DNA of 64,000 nt from Hymenopus coronatus (Eukaryota; Arthropoda; Insecta; Mantodea; Hymenopodidae): positions 17,538,501 to 17,602,500 of the forward strand of contig CM060887.1 of assembly GCA_030762935.1 (NCBI GenBank), read 5' to 3'. Of this stretch, positions 49,403-61,200 are shown piece by piece. The notes beneath the pieces were generated by a model that worked only from the letters and a program-made list of their open reading frames with translations, did not search any database and was not told the origin of the DNA. Each line of letters begins with the position of its first letter. Within the stretch, counting starts at the first letter, position 1. Made by a program: the position numbers and the translations under genes.

Positions 49403-52400
49403 TTAGTGTTTAACACCAGCTTTTACTGCACTGCAGGCGATGCCAATGATGATACATGGAATGAAGATGGAGCACCTGTGGAATGCTATGGCAGGGGAAC
49501 CAGGAGAAAACCAGCCCCTGCATTGCTTTATCCACCAAGCTCCCGCATGCAGTCATGTGGGATCAAACCCAGGTTGCCTAGGTAAGAGGTCGGTAGTTTA
49601 AACACTTGGCCACAGTTGGGGACACTGGTTATGAAATGATAATTGGGAAATGCTCAAGTGTGTTTAAATAACAATTTGTTAGGTTTTTACACGCAATGTT
49701 ACAAATTTCTTATTCTTTCTTAGTTTAAAAAATGTGAAGTGTTTTATTCACATGACTATCTCTAGCTGTTCAGCAAACAAACCTTTTAAATAAAAGATTA
49801 ATCTTTTGTCTACATCATGCAAATGAAGATAAACATAAGCAGAATTTATTACTTGCTTCCTTGTAAGTAGAAGGGAAAAAGGCTAAAGTGATAGCCAAGT
49901 CCTTTAAAAGCTGGTCACTGTGAAACAATAGAAATTTCATTCTCTTTGCTTGCCATGAGTAAACAAACGAGACACGAGAAGAAAGATTCTTATCGTTTGA
50001 GAAAGCGGCAATTTCTCGAAAATAGTCAACTCTACAAAAAAATTGTATACAAGATAAATTGTATGTTTTAATGAGATCTACATTTTCTGTGTCATAACTT
50101 TTAGCCTGCTCTTATGATTTGCCAGTTACAGAAAAATCATCTAGTATGAAGAGGTCTTCAGAGACTATTCCCAGAAAATGCAAGATATACATTTTGTTTA
50201 CAACAAAAATGTCTTCAACATAAGATATTTTAATAAAAACCGTTAAGAGCCATTTTTGAAAAACGAAATTTTAAAAAAATGTTCCATTTTAAGGGTAGTT
50301 TGGGATGGGGGATTTTCTTGAAAATCTTGGTGTTGCATCCTTAGAAGATACCAAACTTAAATATCAAGTTTGGTATTTAATGGTCTTTTAGTTTTTGAGC
50401 TATGCTGTCCCCAGACACACACACACACACATGGACCTTTTTCCAAAAATACTTTTTTTGGATTCAGGGGACTTCAAAACCTCCATGAAAATTTTTGGGT
50501 GGAATACAATACTTCTTCTATACACTATGTACACAACATGTGTAGAGAAAGTAAAAACAAAAAAGATGGATTCCAAAGCTAGAACATTGGCAGATAATCA
50601 ACTACTGTCAATAAATAGATTTTGTATAAGACTTCACTGTGAAATGGAATTACAAACTTCTGATTCTTTAGATTGCAGTTGGAATTTATGGAGCTGGGTT
50701 TTCAACTTCAAAAGTAATTTCCATGGGACACTAATCTTTGGAGAGAAAAAAAAAATCTGCTATTATTTTGTTATTGGTTGGATTATGAGCAATGAAGTCT
50801 CCAATTTTCTTCTTTTCTTCTTACCTCAGATAGTGGTATGGATAGAGGCTATTTAGTTTTTAAATTATTCCTTTTATTTTGAAGGAAATTGAAAACAATA
50901 CTTTGTCTTACATTTTATTTTTTCTGATTACTCACCCAACACACAATCTCTCAGTTGGGCAACTAAAGTAGGCCTGGGGGCAGATACTGTAGCTCGAGCA
51001 GGCTTCAGTAGTTTCGATACACCACACTCAAGCACACAGGTCTGATGTAACATGAGTAATATGTGCAATAATTTCATGTTTCAAGGGCCAGTTAGTTGTA
51101 TGTGGCATTCATTGAAAATAAAGTTTATTTTGGATATATGGAATTTAACTATGTTATAAGCTTTTTAATTCAAATAATATAAAAAATATGATTCACCAAT
51201 TCTTCTGGAACCAATGAGAGAACTACTGAGTCCACCTGTACAACCTAAATCATGGATAACTGTAGATATTCTTGCATTCATTAAAATTAGAAATAGATTG
51301 TTGAGGAAAAGTAAGCTATAAAACTAGGTATAACAACAATTTTGAAATTAGTACAGTTAAAAATAGCCTCGACTGGATTAATTACATTTGCCAATTATTT
51401 TGTTTTTATACTGTTTAGAACTATTACTTAAAAAAAAAAAAAAAAAAGTAGATTAATGTTTGTGATTTATCACACCTAAAAATACATTGACCGAGTTATC
51501 TGAACTGGGTTTTTAGTTTGGCAAGCCAGTGCTTAATCGTCTGAACCATTTCGAGTGACAACAAATTCTGTGTAATATGCTACTGGTCTATTTAACTGAA
51601 GCAAACAAACTAACAGATCCTTGCTAATTTAATACATCTAACATACATACAGAAACATGATTCTTTTCTTTATACTTTAGTTGCCCTCTTGGTGTAATGG
51701 TTACCATGCGAGCTTCATAAACCCAGGTCGCGGGTTCAAACCCAGTGGAAGACGATGGATTTTTTCTGGTGTAAAAAATCCTTAGCTTGGCTTCCTTTGG
51801 AAGAGAAGTAAAGCCATGTTGTAGATTTATGGCACATAAAAGAACCTCAAGCGTGTTAAAGCTAGCCAAATTTAGCAGTCTTTTATGCCCAATATAGAAT
51901 GAAAACTGAGAACCACAGCAATTAAAGACCGTCCAAACATAAAACTCTATGTCATTTCATTTTCTTTATATTTTTTCTTTACATAGCCACAAAGGCAATG
52001 AAACATATTTTTAAACTAAACTCGCCTGCCTGGGTAGTGTGGTTGTAGAGTGTCTGCCTCATATTCAAAAGGTCGTACGAATCTCGCTTAGGGTGAGTTA
52101 CCCGGATAAGTTTTTTTCTTTTTTCCAGGGTTTTCCCTCATCCTGAGAAGACAAATGTCGAGTAACTTTAAGCTCTATGGATCATTTCACTAATTTCATT
52201 CATCGTCCGATATGACCAACCAGGTTAATGGACATTAAAATAAAAAAAATAAATAAATAAATAAAAAAAAATAAACTAAACTCACGAGTGAAAGTCTGTA
52301 AACATTCTGCTGCAATATGCTCTGAAGTTTCGAATGGATATTAGTTCTAAATGTTACTTGATTATTGCATGGACAATTGGGAGCTTGAGCAAGATCGAGA

Positions 52401-55400
52401 CTAATAAAGAAATTATATCTTCTCGAGTTGCTCAAATTGAGCTCAAAGCACATATTAACAAAATGAAAAGTTTTTAAACTATAACTTTGTATCATTCCTG
52501 CATGTGGTCAACCATTATTGCTTATTATTCTCCCTAGTTATAAACAAAAAACTGCAGTTGATCATGCATAGCTTCTTTTGTTTCTTTTAACCCTTACATA
52601 CTTAATCTACTTCATGTCTTAACCAACAAATAAGAACATTTATTAATAAAACTCATAGTAAACATAAACATTTGGCAAGAACATAACATCTTGAATAATA
52701 ACTGCTTCATTTATTTCTGTTAAAGTATTATTACAATTACATACCTTTTTCTAAAGGCAGTGTCTGGATATATTCTATCACTCTATTGCAGGTGGTGATC
52801 ACAACATGAGGGGAAAAACAAAGCATTAGTGTCATTAAAAACTCCAGACGATGAGGCATCTCTCCTTTATCACGGCGAACCTGCTCCTGCTGTGGTTGTG
52901 TAACATGTGTTTCCAGCACCAAGCAAACAAATAGCCACAAGCCCTTCTGTGGTCCCACATTCTTAAGCAGTCTTTGGAACAAAGGAAGCCTTCGATGTTC
53001 AGGAATATCCAGAACAGCATCAGCAAAAACACGCAGAACTGAGCACAATGCATGATCCAGACTTCCATCTGTACCCACAACCCCTTCACTAGCCTGTAAA
53101 TATCCAAACCAAATAGCATCCTATTGTGTAGGCAGAGAGAAATATATAATGAACACTAAAATGCCTATTATCTCCTCGTTAATCTGATGTTAACAGAACT
53201 ATCAATTCAGTTTTCCATCAGCTTTTTATTTGATGAGTTTAATGCTACACCTAACAAACTTCTACATGGCAGCTAGATCTTGAGGGCTGTTATTTTATTC
53301 TTCTTTTGACACTCTGCAGCACAGGTGGCAGTTTTAACACATACATTTTTCTTTGTGCTGGATTGGTTTCAGAGCTATTTGCTTTTATTCTAAAGGAAAC
53401 CAACTGGTTCCTGGAGTAAATCTACAAGCATGGGGCTGTCAGTTTTAAGCACTGGCTTCCAGACAGAGAGTAGGATATATATCAAGTAAAAACAAAACAG
53501 AATATCTCGACTGATCTGCCTTTTGAAAAATGTTATACTATATAAATGTATAACCATAATACCTATGTTGTGATTTTGAATTTGATATTATGAACTTATA
53601 TACACAGTTTTTCATTATTATTTTTTGTGAACATAGTCTAATTGTCATAGGAACAGTGTATTTCTGACTGCATAACTAGCTCTAGTTTTGTGCTATTAAA
53701 ACCTTTACTTATATTTTAAATATTACTAACACCACTAAAAAGAGTCATTACTGCTTTTCAAAGATATCAATGACATTATATTGCACAGAGAAAATATAGC
53801 AGAAAAGAGGGGAAAAAATGAGAGGGTCGAGGAGAAAGTGGAAGAGAGAGAGTGGGAGAAGGGGAGAATGTGTCTGAGTGAAAGAGAAAGTAGGAGAAAA
53901 GGAGATAGAGCCAGAATGGAACAAAAAGTGGGAGAAAGGGCAAAAGAAGTACATAAAGAAAGAGACAGGGAGGGAATTTGAATGTGACAGAGAATAGAAA
54001 ATGGGACAGTGATGGTGGAGGAAGGGAAGGAAAGAGAGGGGTATAAAATAATCTTAGCACTTGATAATATTAATGCAAGTAAACTTGCAGATCCTGCTGG
54101 CAAACTAAATTAAAACTACTAGTATCTTGTACTAACTAGTTATGGCATTTTTATACACAAAATAACCAATGTACACAAATCCAGGGACTATGTCAAAGTA
54201 TTTATTGTTAATGAAAACAAAAATGATAACGTACCTTGACAAGGATGGGAATTACTGTATCTATAACCTTGGATATAATCTGAAAACTGTAGGCATCATC
54301 TTGACGAAGAACAGAGGAGCCAATGAAAGTGAAGATAGCCATAATGTTGTGCAGTACTTGTTCCTGTAAGCAAAACATCATCCAAGCTTAAAAATATGAT
54401 CGTAAAACAACTTTTGTATCAAGATGAAACTCAAAATATTTTAGTGCCTATATTTTAAAAAGCTGTATATTAATTGTTTGATTTCATTTCTTAAATGAAT
54501 GAATGGTTTTAATTATTTTTTTATTCCATTCACTTACTGATGTAATTTACAATTTAAACATGATTGTCCTCTATTGACATAATAAGAAATATGTATGACA
54601 AAACTTCACTTATCTTTGCAAGTAAATTCACGTGAAAGGACATGTTTTGCAATCCATCAATTACATCATCAGTTCTATGTCTTGTTTAAATTTCATATTA
54701 AAATAGGCCTTATTCTATTTACAACTTTATGAATTTTGGAAGGTACATAAATTCTAGGCAAAACCAGATTACTAACTTTTAAAATTTCTTGTATATTTCT
54801 AACTTCATTCTTAATGAAGTGAACAAATTCATAAACCTGACCTATTGCAAATTGCAAAAGTTCACCCACTTACAATCTAGCTAAATGGTTAAATAGAAAT
54901 TGAGTACTTTTGAAAAATTTGAGAGTTTAGGTAATGACTAATGACCAAAAAAATGAATACTGTTAGTAATGTGGAAGAAACAAGAAAGCTACTTCACTTG
55001 ATATATCTAATACAGACAAATATGTCATCTACTACAATGAATGTGCTGTATATGAAATTTACGAATAACAAAGCTTCTATTTCTTATTGATGAAACACAA
55101 AGCTACTGACTTACATAACATGCTAAAACATGCACCCTTTTTCAATACAAATCACATCCATTGACAAGAAATAAAAAAAATCTGATTTATTCCATTCACA
55201 TGACTTTATATACCTATTCTTCACTAAATTATTCTAACAAATGCTTATTCTTCTATCTACTTTATACTAATCAAGATAAACATTAAAATAAATAGTGTTA
55301 TTACTTATTTCCTTGTAGATAGAGAAAAATAAGGGTAAAAGATAGTCAAATTATTTAACCGGTCACTATATGGTGGTCTTGAACTTTCTTCTATTTGGAT

Positions 55401-58193
55401 GGCCAAGATGACAAAAAAAAAAGACTTCCCATTAGAGAAAAACATTGAAAACGTTGGGCAATTTAAACCAATAACAAGGAATATCTTGAAAATGGTTAAT
55501 TTACATAAAAACATATCTGACATAAATTGTACGCTCTTTAATGACATCTACATTTTTGCGGCATATTCCTGGAAGATGAAGTTAGGTATCACATACATAT
55601 CAAGTTAGGCTTAAACAATTTTTTGTTTCCTAGTTTTGTTGTCCAGACACATGAACCTTTATTTAAAAATATTTTTTTTTGGATTCAAAGGACTCCAAAA
55701 TGTGTATTTCCAGTGCCTCTTGGTATCAATTTTTTGTACAATGTAATATCTACTCTACCTACTATACGTGGTAGAGAAAGTAAAAATTGGGGGAAAAAAA
55801 ACTCCTGGCAGTGCAAAAAATGTATCATCTTCATTTGTAGAACTGTTTTGAGATCTACCACACCCAATAATCACAAGCTCAGCACCCTTCAGAGATGAGA
55901 TACAAAGATTTTCAAGAAAATTTTTCCACCTGAAACTAACCCTTACTTAGGACACTTTTCAAAATGTTTGATTTTCTAAAAAATTACTCAATGACTTTCA
56001 TTAAAATGCAACCTATTCAAGATATTTACAAATTTACAACAAAAAAAAAAATATATATATATTGATAGCTTGAGAAAAGGTCTTTGGAAGGAAATTTTGT
56101 TAAAGAAGGAAATTGAAAAGAAATCTATATAATCTTGTATAACAATTTAACTTTAATCGACATACTGCACAAAAAATGCAGATCTCTTTGAAACACAATG
56201 GCATCAGCCATTTCAATATTAATAATACAAATGACTTAATGGGATAGCAACTGAGTTAAATAATCAACTCTGAGAAAGCATCTCTCCTTTAAACATTATT
56301 ATTGGTTTGAATTGCTCATTACTTCATTATTTTAAATTTTTTTTCATTTTTCAGTTGTTTATGATGATGTCATAGAAAGAGTATTGATTTTATGGCTGGT
56401 ATATAGTGTCAAGTTCTATAAAATTTGAGTATCACTATTCCCTTTGTGTCTATAACAAAATGTGTAATGCAGAAACTTACTGGTATCATTCCTGATATGT
56501 GGGCCAAAAGCAGCAGAGCAAAATGATGAGTTTGGGGATTTTGTGTAGCTCTAATACTCTGCACAATCAATTCCACATTAAATGTCCGCATTTCAGTGCC
56601 ATCTACTGGAGATCCATTTGGAGACAGTTTCTGGCAGCAATGTAAGAGGCAGCAGAGGAGCACCTGCTTTGTATATTCTACTGGGGATTGTTCTTCAAAT
56701 TCCAGACATCTGCAAAAACAAAAATCAATGTCATAATCTGCAAGTTTAAGATCTATTCTACTAGTTTTATTGACAAATACGTTATATCCAAGGGTAAATG
56801 ATCTATTTAGTTTATCTCATATATATAGCCTGGATAGGCATGCAAAAAAGGCACAATAAATTATCTAAAAGGCATTATAAATTTAAAAATGCATAATCTA
56901 TTTTACGAACAAATTGCAATGCATCAATATAACTTAAAATTATTGTAAATGTTCTTGTGTCATACTTAATCTTCTATCTGACAAAATATTTTTCATTAAA
57001 GAAAAAGATTGACTTTCAACTGACAAAAACTGAGTACTGGTTGCTCTGAGCAGAAATGTCTTCTTCCTCAATAATAAATGCATGCAACACACAATTGTAA
57101 CAATAAGATTTGAAAATATAATTTTTCATTGGCTGAGGCAAAAGCGAATTGGCCAGAATGCTATGTGACGATTGCTATGAGAACGGTGGGACATTTTGTT
57201 AGAAGAATAACATCTGTGAAAATGGCAAAGATTTAACATTGTTGCTGTTTGAAGATTAAGCTGCCGCTTGTGAATAACAAGACCGGCATCAAAGTGCCAG
57301 ATGTCTGTATTTTGAGCCGCACTCACCCCTCCTCCTTTCTTGCACAGATGATTCTACCTGAAGACCATCCCTGTAGTAACAAATATTTTTTTATCTAAAA
57401 ACATATTGCTCGGAAAGTATCTTAAGAGAGGGGAAAAAAAAGAAGGCATTTATTACTGAATAAAGCTAAAATACCATAAAAAGGCAAAATAGAATTTAAC
57501 CTTATCGATTCTATTTTCTCTGATTCACATTTATATCTACGGAACTGTTGATTTACATTCACCTATTAAAAACACATTTTGCCTAACATTCAAGCTCTAC
57601 TCATATATCTCCAAGGAGAGCTAAATTGTACACATTTTGTGGGAATTCACAAAGGGGCATAACAAGCAACTAATCAAACTCAATAAACATGCTTTTCACT
57701 GTGTCCACTTCCAGTATTTTATGATAAATTATGTTCAATTACATCTAAATATTTATAAGTTTATTACTATGATAAGAGAAAAGAAATTCTATGCTTTATA
57801 TCCCACTTTACGATCAAAGATAACACATATGCGTAAATATGCAAAGAGATACACATATAAGTATAATGAACTGTTATTTTAAATCAAACCTGTAATCCAA
57901 AAGGGGGAAAAAAGCTTTCTGTGAATTATCCTTTTTCTGTATCGCATAAAATTTACAGCTCAGTTTCCTTAACCATTAATACTTACCTGGCAAGAACAGA
58001 AAACAAAGGTGACAGAAGAAGCTCACATGAATTCAACTTTTTCTTTGCTTGTAGCCATTCCAGGAGAGTGATGCCATATCGCCACTCAGGCGTTTGAAGT
58101 AATTCAGGTGAAGGAGCAATGACCTTTACTTTCCTGTAGGAGAGAGGAATAATTAAAGGATATTTAATTGACAGAAATTAACATTCAAATATA

Positions 58194-58245
<52 letters not shown>

Positions 58246-61200
58246 AAGAAAGGATGAGTGTATGGGGGACTGTGAACCCAAGATACAAAAATGTGATATC
58301 CAAGAAATTAATGAAGTATACAAGGTGTTACAGGTATGAACGTGCAGACTTCAGTGACAACTTCCTGATGTTAAGTTGAAACATAAGTTCCAGTACCATT
58401 TTCCTCTAAAGTACTTGGTTACATAAATAAAAAATAAAATTGGTCAAATGTTTGATTGTGAATGTGTCAACTCCTTTATTATTAGGGATATGTGGTGGTA
58501 CAGAAAACCTACACACACCAATATTTATATAAAACAAAAGAGTTACAATCCCATTCTCCATCAGCATACAGTACTCAATAGCCTTGTGTACATTTTGGTA
58601 AATGTACCAATGGGCAAAAAAGAATACAACTGTAAACTGCCAAAAATATTGCTCTTATTTTCATGTTTCTTTTTGTTTGGCCAATGTAGATTTTTTAACA
58701 GTCATTGCAGCTGAGCTGGTTTGTCTTCTTGTGGGATATCACCTTTTAATTTAGAATTTAAGATGTTTTTTTATGGAGTAATTGTTATTTGGGGTTAGAA
58801 TGATGTGTCGTTTAAAGAGCCTCTGGAATTTGTAGAAAGTTGTAATGTGGTATGTAAACGTTTTGTAGATGTTGTTTTCTTTCTGGTTTTGAGTGATTGT
58901 ACTGATTTCTTTTATTCTCTTCATACTTTTACCCCTGTTAACTTTTCTGTATACCAATTCTGCCCGAAATCCATTTTCTGTAACTATGTCCAATATTTTT
59001 GCCAGTTCACGGTGATATTCTTTTTTGCCCATTGGTACAATTACCAACTTGTGTGCAAGGCTGTTGAGTACTGCATGCTGATGGGGATTGGAATTATAAC
59101 TCTTTTGTTTTATATAACTGTTTGTGTGGGTAGGTTCTCTGTAAATGCCAAATGTTAAGTGGTTTTCATTTTTGATGATTTTAAGGTTGAGGAATGGTAG
59201 TTTCCGTCACATTCCTTCTCCATAGTGAACTTTATGGATTTTTTTTTTTACAGATTTTGCAGTTTCAGTGCATCTTTTAGGTGTTTTTCTGGGAACACTG
59301 CAAAAAATGTCGTCTTGAAGGATCCAGTATCACAAAACAAAAGAGAGTCACATTCTGAGCAAATCAATTGCTCAAAATGAGAAAAGATCTATATAGGAAA
59401 AACAAAAAGAAACTTGGGAACTAGACATAAAGAACCATGAGACATATCAAGTACAAACAGTTGGAGGAATCTCCAGTTTTGCACCAACATTACATTCCTG
59501 AAACCTACATATTACACAGCAGAGCTGGAAACTTCAGAAAAGATTTTAATCAGTAACACAAACACTGTCTAATGAATTTTGAATTGCTGCCACCAAATAA
59601 GCCATGGAAGTACATTACTCCATCAATAGATGTGAACACAAACAACCGACATATGACAGGAGCCAGTTCATCTCTGATGATGAGAGCAAATAGTTGTTGA
59701 AAGCAGTCAGACACCTAAAATAATTACATATGAAACAAGTGTTTTTATGTGTCTTCTTAGCTTCCGGAGAAGGCCGCATTATCTTGCATGGGAATGCCGA
59801 CGTTTCGCTCATCTTGCCGTGAGCTTCTTCTGGGCTCTTGTGCGGTGGTTGCTTATTTGCTCTCGCTTATATAGTGACAGTGCGGTGGAGGCTGCCCCGC
59901 CCTCTCGCTTCTGGTTGGCTAGTTGCCTGCCAATTGGTGTGGGTGCTGGCGCTGCTCTTTCCTGGTGGTGTTGGTGTTGCTTTATGCTTTCCTTTTCCAG
60001 GTTTTTGTCTCCTTTTTGTCTTATTTCTTGTTCTAAATTGTGCCCAGAAGAAGCTCATGGCAAGATGAGCGAAACGTCGGCATTCCCATGCAAGATAACT
60101 CGGCCTTCTCCGGAAGCTAAGAAGACACATCAAGACACAGGTCGTGGAAGCCTATGCATTATTCAAGAGTTTTTATTCCAACTCGCAGCTTCTCTTAAAT
60201 TTAAATTTCACATCACTGTTATTAGCTTATCCAAATATACTAATTGCCATGACACTGGTCCTTTCTTCCCATAGCATACTATGTATAACTGCTTAATGCT
60301 TTCAGGGCAGTTAAAGACTCATCTGCTGCCAGAAGTTTAAAACAATTTTGAAATATGATAGTTGCTTACCTTCTATTATCATAATGCGAGTAAAGTACAG
60401 CAATATTAATATAACAATTAATAATTTGTGTTACTTGTTTTATTTTTACATATTATAAGTACAGTAAAATTTAAAACAGAATACATATGAGAAAATACTT
60501 GTGAAAAGCAACAGCAATGACATTTTAATTTAATTTTAAAGTGTTGTGACAGTGCTGTCTGTGTGCTGCTGCTCTCATGTTTGCTTGGTATGTGAGTTGG
60601 CACAGTTAGAGACCTTGGAATGCATAGCAACACAGGAAGTGTGGCACACTGGTAAGCGAGGTGAAATGAAATGGTGTTTTATTTATGGATGCTCTTTAAC
60701 TGCTGTGGTTCTCAGCATCCCATTCTATATTGGGTGTGAAAGATTGCTTAATTTTGCTCAGAGGCCTCTCTATCAGGCTTGAGGTTCTTTTACATGCTGT
60801 AAATCTACGACACGGGATCCACAGCCTTACTTCCCTTCTGAAGGAAGCCCTACTAAGGATTTTTACACCCGAAAAAATCCATCGTCCTCTGCCGGGTTTG
60901 AGGCTTGAGAATGTGACATAAATAGAAACTTTCAAAAGCTTCAGCTTCTACAAGCTTCCAGAAAGTTCTGTGACATCATTTTAGCTATAAAAGGAAGGAA
61001 GAAATGCATGCCAGGGTGTAGTGTATTGTGAGAGACTGGAGCGTTAGAGCACATTGGCATGCAAGCCATCTATGTGTCGAAGTGCCTGGTGAATTATTTG
61101 CAGCAGTGAATTAAAGACATTATTTGTAGCAATGAATTAAAGACTTTATTTGTAACCAAATTTTGAGTCAATAGACATTTGTTACAGTATGAATAAGTTA

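Noticed and set aside
53735..54103. Pro/Ser/Leu-rich 122-codon frame on the minus strand
   Set aside because: Produced by the polypurine tract; low complexity and between two HEATR1 exons that join in phase without it.
57126..57326. 66-codon frame on the minus strand, GC-richer than its flanks
   Set aside because: It looks like a retroelement trace, but no motif could be identified and it is not needed by the HEATR1 exon phases.
59747..60274. 175-codon frame on the plus strand
   Set aside because: It runs through the inverted repeat; the frame is open on both strands because of the GC-rich palindrome.
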